From NCBI GenBank assembly GCA_964589365.1, contig CAZPTQ010000042.1, positions 1 to 28,623 of the forward strand: a stretch of DNA of 28,623 nt, read 5' to 3'. Source of the DNA: M3007 sp964589365 (GTDB taxonomy: Bacteria; Bacteroidota; Bacteroidia; Chitinophagales; Saprospiraceae). Shown here piece by piece: positions 1-6,878 of this stretch. A program made the position numbers and the translations under genes. Numbering within the stretch: position 1 is the first letter of the stretch; each line of letters starts with the position of its first letter. The notes under the pieces are model-generated. The model ran no database searches, had not been told where the DNA came from, and saw nothing but the letters and a program-made list of their open reading frames with translations.

Positions 1-2
1 CC

Positions 3-1148
3 GAAGGAAAAATCTTCGTGGCACACAATGTCAACTTCGACTACTCCTTTGTGCGCGAGGAGTTTGCAAGGCTGGGTTATGATTTTCAACGCCGACAACT
101 TTGCACCGTCCGACTGGCGCGCAAAGTTTTTCCCGGACTGCCTAGTTACAGCCTCAGCAATCTAAAAAGTCACTTCCAGATCCATGCCGATAAAAGCCAC
201 CGGGCACTTGATGACACCTTGGCTACGACCCGGCTTTTCGAAATGATTCTTGGGGAGCAAACTGGAAAGCAGAACATCCGCTCGCTTGTTAATCTTGGGG
301 TAAAAGAGACCAAACTCCCTGCTGCCATTACGCTTGAGCGCCTGCATGCGGTGCCCGAAGCCTGTGGGATCTATTATTTCCACGACGCGAGCGGCCATGT
401 CATTTATGTTGGCAAGAGCTTGAACATACGCAAACGGCTTTTCGAGCATTTTGCGGACCAGAGTGCCAAAGGCGAAAAAATTCGCGTTGGAGTAGCGGAC
501 GTGAGTTGGGAAGTGACTGGCAGTGAACTTGTCGCATTGTTGCACGAAAGTGCTGAAATCAAACGCCTTCAGCCTGCCGTGAACCGAGCCCAGCGCACCC
601 GACAATATGCCGGGGCTATTTTTGCCTACACTGATTTGCAAGGATACCGATGCCTTGCTTTTGGAAAAAACACGGTTAAAAACGCCAAAAACCTCGAACT
701 TATAGCGGAGTATCCCAAACCAGACAATGCCCGAAATTATTTGCAAAGCCTTGTATATCAGCACGAACTCTGCCATAGACTAACGCATTTGGACAGTTCA
801 ACAGACGCCTGTTTTCATTACAAGATAAAAAAATGCTTCGGCGCCTGCGTGGGGGAAGAATTGCCTGAAGACTATAATCTACGTGTTGAAGCGGCGGTTG
901 CAAAACTCTCGCGGCGGCTTTCGGGTAGTTTTTTCTATGTAGAGAAAGGTCGCACCGAAGGCGAAGTGGCTGTGGTTGGGGTACAAGATGGACGCTTTCT
1001 CGGCTTTGGATATGTCAACTCAGAAGATGGCGATCAGCGGGTGGAAGACCTGCTCGAATGTCTAAGCACCTCTTTTCCAGACCCTGACGCCGGGCGAATT
1101 ATTTTGGGGTATGTGGAAAGGCATCCTAAGGGGGTTAGAAATTTTTAA
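3..1148 (+). CDS. DnaQ-type exonuclease fused to UvrC-like GIY-YIG nuclease (5' partial)
   Basis: The frame is open to the left edge, so the true start and the first exonuclease motif (DxE) lie outside; the GTG at 18 is not a convincing start because coding sense continues before it. Counting from that GTG, residues 3-12 (HNVNFDYSFV) match exonuclease motif II and H61/D65 in HRALDD match motif III of DEDDh enzymes. A GIY-YIG domain follows: GIY at 117-119, YVG at 130-132, Arg in the IRKRL segment and E180 as the expected metal-binding Glu. Four cysteines (C252, C265, C273, C277) have nearly the spacing of the UvrC iron-sulfur ligands. The protein probably cuts or trims DNA in repair, like Cho/UvrC N-terminal halves; no UvrC C-terminal endonuclease or HhH domain is present. 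It stands alone on the plus strand. Domain calls are firm; the repair role is inferred. Confidence 0.85.
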   Translation, partial: EGKIFVAHNVNFDYSFVREEFARLGYDFQRRQLCTVRLARKVFPGLPSYSLSNLKSHFQIHADKSHRALDDTLATTRLFEMILGEQTGKQNIRSLVNLGVKETKLPAAITLERLHAVPEACGIYYFHDASGHVIYVGKSLNIRKRLFEHFADQSAKGEKIRVGVADVSWEVTGSELVALLHESAEIKRLQPAVNRAQRTRQYAGAIFAYTDLQGYRCLAFGKNTVKNAKNLELIAEYPKPDNARNYLQSLVYQHELCHRLTHLDSSTDACFHYKIKKCFGACVGEELPEDYNLRVEAAVAKLSRRLSGSFFYVEKGRTEGEVAVVGVQDGRFLGFGYVNSEDGDQRVEDLLECLSTSFPDPDAGRIILGYVERHPKGVRNF

Positions 1149-1218
1149 GATTTAGCACTGATAAGAAACCCGACAGGACCCTACATGAGTCGCCCCGAAC
1201 TTTGTAACAATATAAAAT

Positions 1219-1377
1219 AGAGTTCTAGCCACGTAGTGGCGGCACCGTTTATAGAAACCGACCGTGAAAAGTGTTCTGAACCGCGTAGCGGTGACACGGT
1301 GCCGCCGCTACGCGGCTCTGAAAATGTGGAAAATCCGTTTTCTATAAACGGTGCCGCCACTACGTGGCTAGAACTCT
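1219..1377. repeat. 159-bp inverted repeat with nested hairpin (REP/MITE-like)
   Basis: The 39-bp arms 1219-1257 and 1339-1377 are perfect reverse complements. Inside is a second perfect 11-bp stem (1281-1291 with 1305-1315). The arms contain CACGTAGTGG and the inner stem CCGCGTAGCGG, so outer and inner stems look like variants of one GTAG-centred unit. It lies between two convergent genes and could also act as a bidirectional terminator. No transposase is nearby. Short ORFs across it are by-products of the repeat. Confidence 0.85.
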
Positions 1378-1421
1378 GCATCGATACTCTTTTAACCCCT
1401 GAATCGCATTACTCATGTAGC

Positions 1422-3434
1422 TCACCAATTAAAGCTCACCCCAAACCGCCACGCCCTACCCGGCATTGGCCGATAGCGAATGATTTCGTACTGTGCATTC
1501 CAGAGGTTCTCTAGTCGAAAATCAATCGTGAGGCGGCGTTTAAACAACGCACAAGTAGCCAGCAAATTCGCAATGGTAAAAGATTCAATTTCTTTCCCGC
1601 CATTGTCCAATCGCTCGCCTGTAAACTGCTGCAAATACGCCGCCGAAAATATACCCCGCGTCAGGCGCAGCGACAACCCGCCCGATATCTTCGGCGTAAA
1701 CGGCAATTGCTTCCCCAGCACACTTTCGGAACCACCATACACTGCTACATTGGTGGTTTTGGAAAATTGGAATCGGCCTGTTAAGTCTACTTTCCACCCG
1801 CCTTCGCTTTGGCTTTGGCGGGTAAACCCGCCATCGCTTTGGCTACGGCGGGTAAACCTGCCATCGCTTTGGCTACGGCGGGTAAACCCGCCACTTACCT
1901 CTATCCCCCGGCTCCACACCTTGCGCAAATTATCTGGCCTGAAAAGCCCGCTTGAATCCGGTTGCCAGAGAATCCAATCGTCCAAAATCAATTGAAAACC
2001 ACTCAGTTCAAAAGAGAAATCTGGGCGATGAAACACCCAGGCGAGGTCGGAGGAATATCCTTTTTCAGGGCGCAATTCGGGCCTGCCAAGTTTTTCCCAA
2101 TACCGATCGTTGAAGGTGGGTAAATTGAAATTGCGGGAAAGATGAAATTTCGCCTCCCCCACCCTTCCAAGGCCAAATTCTCCCCCTAAAGACCAAGTAA
2201 ACGGAGCGGCCTGTGCCTCTGCCCACTCCTGTCGGATCAAGCCTGAAAATCGGATGTTGGCTTGTTTCCATTCACCCATCGCATAGCCCGCAAAACGTGT
2301 CTGCCCAAACCAGCGGGTGCTGTCGGCATAGCCATCCACCTGTGCCCATTGACGGAGCGCGGTGCTGCCTGTTCGCCAAGCCCAATTATTGCCGACAGAG
2401 GCAGAGCGCTCCGAACTGAGCAAGACCTGCCTTGAACGGCTGGTGTCGGTATCGCCCGCGAGGTGGAATGCAAGAAAATCATCCAGCCAGGCGGCACGGG
2501 TGATCCATAGAATGCGTGGATTAGGGGCGTGTTCCCAAGTGGCGACGGCACGGTGGGAGCGGTCGCGCTGCCAAGTTTCGCGAGGGGCTTCTGTTGTGGA
2601 AGGCGGGATTTCCCGAAAAGCGGATTGCAGCCAAACGGCTGTTTTCAGGACGTTTTTTTCGTTGATTTTCAGTTGGTTAAACTGTTGCAAATCGGTCTTT
2701 TCCAAAAAATTGTTGACCTGCCGTGTGGTGTAGAATTGCCCATCGAGGCCTTGTTTCTGAAACTTAAATTCATTGTCAGCCTGTTGCCATGTTGCCCGGA
2801 TATTGGAGGCGATTTTTTTGCCAGAAAAACCCATGCCCGCGCTGCCTTCCAAACGACCAAAACTTCCGGCTGCGCCACTGCAAAAGCCCGAAAAACCCGC
2901 ATCAAAATTCTGTTGGCCTTGCACAATCACAACGCTGCCCCCCATAGCGCCTGTGCTTTTTGCCGCGCTTTGTCCGCCATATTGGATTTCAAGTTGATCG
3001 CCCGGCCAGAGCGGGAGCAACGAGGCATCCACCACACCATTCATGGGACTTTGAAGGTTTAGACCGTTCCAAAAAACCGGGGTCCTATTTGGTCCCGATC
3101 CACGCACGGAAACCGTGGCCAAAGTTCCGGGCGCATTGGCCCTCACGTCAAGTGCATTTTCCCATAAAAGCCTGTCTGACAGGGCAATAGAGCCGTTCAA
3201 AGGGAGTGAATCGGCTTTCCAAAGCGTATAACCTGTCCCTTCGAACCGGACATCTCGAATGGTAAATTCCGGGAGGATCGACGGATAGTTGGATATTGGG
3301 ATATTAGGATATTGTATGCTGTCTTTAGTTTGAGCTTTGAGCCAAGGGAAGGAGACTGCACACGCAATTAGAAACAGGAGCACTGTTCGGTCAAATCTGA
3401 CAAATCTCTTCGTAATCTGGGCGATCGTGCGCAT
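1422..3434 (-). CDS. TonB-dependent outer membrane receptor, BtuB-like
   Basis: Start chosen at the ATG at 3434 because it gives a good signal peptide (charged n-region, hydrophobic TVLLFLIACAVSF, cleavage near LKA-Q) and only 44 bp of overlap with the upstream gene; the longer frame up to 3551 would overlap by 161 bp. A plug domain follows, with VSVRGSGPNRTPVFWNG and GAMGGSVVIV, then a long beta-barrel ending in FGVSFNW with the terminal aromatic typical of outer membrane barrels. The protein is about 670 residues, normal for the cobalamin-receptor-like group, and lacks an obvious carboxypeptidase-like N-terminal domain. It would import a ligand (cobalamin, siderophore or other) using TonB energy; the substrate cannot be read from the sequence. 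Odd: residues about 515-546 are a threefold 10-residue repeat made by a palindromic DNA repeat, and the mature N-terminus holds a simple repeat encoding YPNIPISNYP. Likely last gene of an operon with mdh and the peroxiredoxin-like gene. Confidence 0.85.
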   Translation of the reverse strand: MRTIAQITKRFVRFDRTVLLFLIACAVSFPWLKAQTKDSIQYPNIPISNYPSILPEFTIRDVRFEGTGYTLWKADSLPLNGSIALSDRLLWENALDVRANAPGTLATVSVRGSGPNRTPVFWNGLNLQSPMNGVVDASLLPLWPGDQLEIQYGGQSAAKSTGAMGGSVVIVQGQQNFDAGFSGFCSGAAGSFGRLEGSAGMGFSGKKIASNIRATWQQADNEFKFQKQGLDGQFYTTRQVNNFLEKTDLQQFNQLKINEKNVLKTAVWLQSAFREIPPSTTEAPRETWQRDRSHRAVATWEHAPNPRILWITRAAWLDDFLAFHLAGDTDTSRSRQVLLSSERSASVGNNWAWRTGSTALRQWAQVDGYADSTRWFGQTRFAGYAMGEWKQANIRFSGLIRQEWAEAQAAPFTWSLGGEFGLGRVGEAKFHLSRNFNLPTFNDRYWEKLGRPELRPEKGYSSDLAWVFHRPDFSFELSGFQLILDDWILWQPDSSGLFRPDNLRKVWSRGIEVSGGFTRRSQSDGRFTRRSQSDGGFTRQSQSEGGWKVDLTGRFQFSKTTNVAVYGGSESVLGKQLPFTPKISGGLSLRLTRGIFSAAYLQQFTGERLDNGGKEIESFTIANLLATCALFKRRLTIDFRLENLWNAQYEIIRYRPMPGRAWRFGVSFNW
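1797..1892. repeat. 30-bp tandem palindromic repeat inside the TonB receptor gene
   Basis: Three 26-bp units (1797-1822, 1827-1852, 1857-1882), each with CCCGCC-like and GGCGGG ends that form a hairpin, are joined by TAAA spacers, giving a 30-bp period and a final CCCGCC at 1887-1892. The period is 10 codons, so the receptor frame stays open, encoding repeats such as GGFTRRSQSD. The unit resembles intergenic hairpin repeats rather than protein-selected sequence. Confidence 0.85.
3283..3314. repeat. GGATATT-type simple repeat in the receptor N-terminus
   Basis: Imperfect tandem copies of GGATATTR occur just after the predicted signal peptide and encode QYPNIPISNYP on the minus strand. Similar stretches appear in non-coding or small-ORF DNA at 6571-6604 and 6697-6716, so this looks like a dispersed simple repeat that has been included in the gene. 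Confidence 0.5.
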
Positions 3435-3924
3435 ACTGGTGGATGTAGGAGCGAATTGTTTCGCCCTTGTGAAGCACAAACACGCCGGGCATTTGGAAGC
3501 CATCCCCAAGATCGTGGTTTTCGAAGTCTGGGTCTGCACCATGACCTTCAATCACAGTAGCTTGAAATCCACGAATCCAGTTCATCAACCCAAATAGTTG
3601 CTGGGGAGTGCCCCGACCTAGCCCAAAGGCTTGATAGAAACGCTTTTCTGGATCGGCAATGTGATCAACGGGATGAAGTTTGTATTTTTTGAAAAACTTC
3701 TCCGCCAACTCCTTGTCGGGTGTCATGTGGACGAATATAACTTTGAAACCTTTGGACTCAAATTTTGCCCGCCGCTTCGCAATATCGCTGATGGCTTCCC
3801 TGCAAAAGGAACAGCCAAAGTAACGCAGGAACACTACCATAACAGGCTGTTTTTCAGCCATTTCTGTCAGCGTTTCCCCATTTTTGGCGGAGACCATTTC
3901 ATTCCAAATTGCAGGTGCAGGCAT
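3391..3924 (-). CDS. Peroxiredoxin-like family protein (AhpC/TSA_2, PRXL2-like)
   Basis: A 177-residue thioredoxin-fold protein. The active-site segment FLRYFGCSFCREAI carries a CxxC pair (C38, C41), followed by a beta-alpha-beta thioredoxin core and the C-terminal block GDGFQMPGVFVLHKGE plus HDRPDYEE, which is characteristic of the peroxiredoxin-like 2 group. There is no signal peptide, so it is likely cytoplasmic and would reduce peroxides or act in thiol exchange; biochemistry of this subgroup is poorly known. The ATG at 3924 lies 13 bp after the mdh stop and its end overlaps the receptor gene, which supports co-transcription from the mdh promoter. Family assignment is firm; the exact reaction is inferred. 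Confidence 0.82.
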   Translation of the reverse strand: MPAPAIWNEMVSAKNGETLTEMAEKQPVMVVFLRYFGCSFCREAISDIAKRRAKFESKGFKVIFVHMTPDKELAEKFFKKYKLHPVDHIADPEKRFYQAFGLGRGTPQQLFGLMNWIRGFQATVIEGHGADPDFENHDLGDGFQMPGVFVLHKGETIRSYIHQYAHDRPDYEEICQI

Positions 3925-3937
3925 TTGAGTTTGTAAC

Positions 3938-4873
3938 TTAAACGAGTTTCATCGCATCGAGTGCTTCTGCGACCTCTTTGACAGCTTCTGCGGATTTGTG
4001 CAATAGTGCAAGTTCGTCTTTTTTCAGGCGTAGTTTGACTATTTCCTGAATGCCTTTTTTGCCCAATTTCACAGGAGCACCCACAAAAATATCTTTGAGT
4101 TTGTACTGTCCGTTGAGCCGCACACAGCAAGGAAAAATCCGCTTTTCATCTTTCAAAATTGTGATAGCCATTTGGGCGGCAGCAGCGCCGGGCGCATACC
4201 ATGCCGAGGTGCCCATCAGGTTCACCAATTCACCCCCACCCACTTTGGTGCGCTCAAGAATGGCATCGAGTTTGTCCTTCCGGATCAATTCAGTCACCGG
4301 TATACCGCTCACGGTAGTATATCGAGGCAGTGGCACCATCGTGTCTCCATGTCCGCCCATAAGCACGGCTTGAATGTCCTTTGGGGATACGTCCAATGCC
4401 TCGGCCAAGAACGCACGATAACGAGCGGTATCGAGCACGCCAGCCATGCCCAGCACCCGTTTGTCAGAAAGGCCGGAGGCTTTCCAGCAAGCATAGGTCA
4501 TCACGTCAAGCGGATTGGATACGACGATGATAATGGGATTTTTGGTATGTTTCAGGATGTTTTGCGTGACTGACACCACGATTTTTGCATTGGTGGCGAT
4601 AAGGTCGTCTCGGCTCATACCTGGCTTGCGAGGGATGCCTGCTGTGATGATTACTATATCAGAGCCTGCCGTGAGCGCATAGTCGTCGCCGCCAGAAACG
4701 CGGGTCGAGTAGCCGTCTATCGGGGCTTGTTGCCAGATATCGAGGGCTTTGCCCTTGGCCATATTTCCTTGAATATCAATGAGTACGACCTCGTTCACAG
4801 TGTCCGCATGGGCCAGGACATTGGCACAGGTTGCGCCTACATTTCCAGCGCCTACAACAGTTATTTTGCTCAT
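3938..4873 (-). CDS. mdh: Malate dehydrogenase (NAD-dependent, LDH-like type)
   Basis: 311 residues, the usual length. It oxidises malate to oxaloacetate with NAD in the TCA cycle in the cytoplasm. Visible landmarks: Rossmann motif GAGNVG (8-13), D33 that selects NAD over NADP, the substrate-specificity arginines in GIPRKPGMSRDD (R82 and R88; Arg at the first site indicates malate rather than lactate), VSNPLD (N120), the D148/R151 pair in LDTAR and the catalytic H175 in GGHGDT. The start at 4873 gives the normal MSKITVVGAGNVG beginning. A TACTTTTG promoter motif lies about 75 bp upstream. It is the first gene of a likely three-gene minus-strand operon. Confidence 0.96.
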   Translation of the reverse strand: MSKITVVGAGNVGATCANVLAHADTVNEVVLIDIQGNMAKGKALDIWQQAPIDGYSTRVSGGDDYALTAGSDIVIITAGIPRKPGMSRDDLIATNAKIVVSVTQNILKHTKNPIIIVVSNPLDVMTYACWKASGLSDKRVLGMAGVLDTARYRAFLAEALDVSPKDIQAVLMGGHGDTMVPLPRYTTVSGIPVTELIRKDKLDAILERTKVGGGELVNLMGTSAWYAPGAAAAQMAITILKDEKRIFPCCVRLNGQYKLKDIFVGAPVKLGKKGIQEIVKLRLKKDELALLHKSAEAVKEVAEALDAMKLV

Positions 4874-4889
4874 TCGTAAAAGCTTTTCA

Positions 4890-4906
4890 TCCCGATAAAT
4901 GCGGGA
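4890..4906. repeat. TCCCGA/CGGGA short hairpin in mdh leader
   Basis: TCCCGATAAATGCGGGA folds into a short hairpin with a G/C-rich stem. It sits 17-33 bp upstream of the mdh start, inside the predicted leader RNA. A near relative, TCCCGATTCTTTCGGGA, lies inside nadR at 20530-20546. Confidence 0.5.
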
Positions 4907-4946
4907 AGTGTTTTATTTGAAAAAATTTTCCTGAAAAAATGCGCCG

Positions 4947-4954
4947 CAAAAGTA
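4947..4954 (-). promoter_or_regulatory. Bacteroidota -7 promoter element (TACTTTTG) for mdh
   Basis: On the minus strand TACTTTTG matches the TAnnTTTG consensus exactly and is followed by CGGCG. A CTTG about 21 bases upstream could serve as the -33 element, which is a weaker match. Transcription would start near 4940, giving a leader of roughly 65 nt before mdh. Confidence 0.55.
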
Positions 4955-4985
4955 GGAAGCTCAAATGGCAAAGCACAAGCCATCT

Positions 4986-5909
4986 TTAAAAATTTGGGAT
5001 CACAACCGTGTCCCGTGAAACGGCGTAGCCAGAAAAATTACCATAACCGCCTTCTATGTTGTTGAATACAGCATCAGGATCGCTGAAAGGCAAATTGCTT
5101 CCCTGCCGGGATAGGGAAAGATGGTAGCGGTAAAATTGTTCTGAAAGCGTTCGCCATTCTATAAAAATGCGGCGTGGACGCTCCGTTTCCGGGTCAAACG
5201 GAATTCGAGCAACGAGATAAAGGGTGCGGCGGTCGTCAGCCCAATAGTTTTCATTGATCAAGACCACGGGTTCAGGGATGTCATGAAGCAAGGAAAACGT
5301 ACGCCCATCTGCCAGAAAGTTGGTGCGCCCTTCTATCGTGAAATTACCAGGATCGAATACGTCCGTTTCATGTGTGAGGTTGAATGCAAAATAATGCTCC
5401 TCAGATGGCAAAGCCTTTAGCCGGAGTTCGAGCGGGATACGCAGTTCACTCAAGCCCTCGCCTAAGGAGCTAATTGTAATATCACCCGCGCCTATTACAA
5501 TTGGCTCCAATTCGACTTTAGCAGGAATTTTGCTGGAAGATTCTATCACAGGATAACCCGGTACGCGCACGGAAAAGGCATAGTCTACACCATATTCCGC
5601 CTTTTGATCTCTGTTGCTTTCCCAATAGGTGATTTCGGCTGTAACGGTAGTGTCCGGTATAAGCCGATCCCAAAACTGTCCGTCCGCAGAAAGCGTAGCA
5701 ACAACATCCAATGACTGTAAAAATTCCGTTGCGCTGCCATCGTTCACCGATTTGCTGAGCGAGATTTTGACCCGAAAATTTTCCCCCTCGGTAAAGTGGC
5801 ACACCGCTACTAATCTGGTTGGCTCTTCCGGCAAGTCAATGATTACTTCTCGTGCGCAACGGACGAGAAGCAAACAGAGGAATGTGAGAAAGAGAAGTTT
5901 ACGACACAT
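4986..5909 (-). CDS. DUF4249 domain lipoprotein
   Basis: 307 residues. The N-terminus MCRKLLFLTFLCLLLVRC is a lipoprotein signal; C18 would be acylated. The mature start, with PEEPTRLVAVCHFTEGENF and the KISLSKSVND segment, followed by all-beta sequence with a conserved-looking FSVRVPGYP strand, fits the DUF4249 family. Members are found almost only in Bacteroidota, commonly beside TonB-dependent receptors, and are thought to be envelope proteins of unknown role. Here the nearest receptor is three genes away in the same orientation. A TATCTTTG element directly before the ATG suggests its own promoter and an almost leaderless transcript. The family is fairly sure; the function is unknown. Confidence 0.75.
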   Translation of the reverse strand: MCRKLLFLTFLCLLLVRCAREVIIDLPEEPTRLVAVCHFTEGENFRVKISLSKSVNDGSATEFLQSLDVVATLSADGQFWDRLIPDTTVTAEITYWESNRDQKAEYGVDYAFSVRVPGYPVIESSSKIPAKVELEPIVIGAGDITISSLGEGLSELRIPLELRLKALPSEEHYFAFNLTHETDVFDPGNFTIEGRTNFLADGRTFSLLHDIPEPVVLINENYWADDRRTLYLVARIPFDPETERPRRIFIEWRTLSEQFYRYHLSLSRQGSNLPFSDPDAVFNNIEGGYGNFSGYAVSRDTVVIPNF

Positions 5910-5914
5910 TGCGG

Positions 5915-5922
5915 CAAAGATA
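5915..5922 (-). promoter_or_regulatory. -7 promoter element (TATCTTTG), nearly leaderless
   Basis: TATCTTTG on the minus strand fits TAnnTTTG and ends five bases before the ATG of the DUF4249 gene, so transcription would begin at or next to the start codon. No clear TTTG is seen at the -33 position. Confidence 0.45.
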
Positions 5923-6382
5923 ATGAACTATGAACTAAGGTAGGCTGCACTGTTCTTAAAGACCAACATTATTTGACTGCTGCCTTAGCTGCGCTGAAAA
6001 AAGGTATGAAAACATACTGCATCAAAATTGTGCGGTATTGGGTTGATGCGATATTCTTGCGCCATCAAATAATGGTTTGCGGATGCGGCACAAGCCATTT
6101 CTGCAAATTCCATTCCTACCACTATCCCTGCTGTGTTATTGCCAAGCATCCAAATTAGGTGCTTTCGCATCTGAAGTTGCGCCAAGCAATGGTGTGCCCT
6201 TGTATTTGGACTTTATCCGGTGACCAAGCTTTTTCAAGCAGGTCCCTTGGGAATATACCCTAAAAAGTGTTATAAGTTTTCCGAGAAGGGGCTTTGGTTT
6301 TTGTGCCATCAAATACTTAGCTACTATAATCACTCCGTCCTGACCATATACACTTACGTTCACCATCAAACTTAACTGCCAC
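5923..6382. other. 460-bp gene-poor stretch, possible decayed coding remnant
   Basis: No intact gene is convincing here. On the minus strand two overlapping frames between about 5985 and 6350 read as protein-like pieces (for example NTAGIVVGMEFAEMACAA in one frame and PLLGATSDAKAPNLDAW in another), which would join through a frameshift near 6150-6180. No family is recognised. It may be a relic of a lost gene or chance reading frames. Confidence 0.25.
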
Positions 6383-6616
6383 ATGGAAAAGCAAAAATTC
6401 AAAACGAAACTCCAACTCATTGATGAACTTGGTCTTTCCAAATCCGCTTTTTATCGCTTGTTGGAAAAGAAAAACATCCAGACTTCCCCTGAGATGCTAA
6501 GCCCGAAAACAGAAAACGAACTGCGAATTGCGCTTGGTTTTCCTCCGCTTGCTGGTTTTGAATCTCAGGTGGGACATATTAGGATGGATAGGGATGGATT
6601 GGGACAAGGAGATTAG
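6383..6616 (+). CDS. Small helix-turn-helix-like protein
   Basis: 77 codons. Residues about 10-35 (QLIDELGLSKSAFYRLLEKK) look like a helix-turn-helix in which the second helix, SKSAFYRLLEKK, would be the recognition helix, as in resolvase-like or MerR-like N-termini. The block MLSPKTENELRIALGFP follows. The last 13 residues (HIRMDRDGLGQGD) come from a GGATGG-type simple repeat, so the original protein may have been shorter. It is isolated, with no strong promoter motif before the ATG at 6383. A DNA-binding role is inference; it could also be an orphan fragment. Confidence 0.5.
   Translation: MEKQKFKTKLQLIDELGLSKSAFYRLLEKKNIQTSPEMLSPKTENELRIALGFPPLAGFESQVGHIRMDRDGLGQGD
6571..6604. repeat. GGATGG/GGACATATT simple repeat
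   Basis: Imperfect short tandem repeats (AGGATGGATAGGGATGGATT and neighbours) cover the 3' end of the small ORF. Similar to the GGATATT runs at 3283-3314 and 6697-6716. Confidence 0.4.
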
Positions 6617-6627
6617 ATTAAAGGCTG

Positions 6628-6635
6628 TAATTTTG
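6628..6635 (+). promoter_or_regulatory. Possible -7 promoter element (TAATTTTG)
   Basis: An exact match to TAnnTTTG on the plus strand, followed by CAG. It lies about 240 bp before the gene at 6879 and could drive the surface-protein run with a long leader. No good -33 TTTG is at the proper distance, and single matches of this motif occur by chance. Confidence 0.3.
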
Positions 6636-6878
6636 CAGTACGTTATTTGAGATGTGTACCAAGCATTCCTAAACCTCGTTAATAAGCAACAGAAATGGGG
6701 ATATTCGGATATATTCGCCAATTGTCGCTAATATTTATGCAAATCTCCGCTCCAAAACAGGTCAATATCGCCTGACTTTTAAACGGGTAAGGGATTGCCC
6801 AGCGATACCGGGGATTCATACAACAAAGCCCAAACGGAGCGCAACTCAATTTTTCAATAAAATCATTTTTCACCAACT

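Noticed and set aside
162..776. 204-codon minus-strand frame opposite the exonuclease/GIY-YIG gene
   Set aside because: It lies wholly antisense to a gene with clear motifs and has no recognisable domain.
1219..1377. Insertion sequence with transposase
   Set aside because: No transposase reading frame is present between the arms; at most it is a non-autonomous element.
1181..1514. Short reading frames on both strands across 1181-1514
   Set aside because: They are translations of the inverted repeat (both strands read the same AAPFIE and INGAATTW pieces) and show no protein features; the right part is antisense to the receptor gene.
3435..3551. Upstream extension of the TonB receptor to an ATG at 3551
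   Set aside because: It would overlap the peroxiredoxin-like gene by 161 bp and puts 39 non-signal residues before a clear signal peptide.
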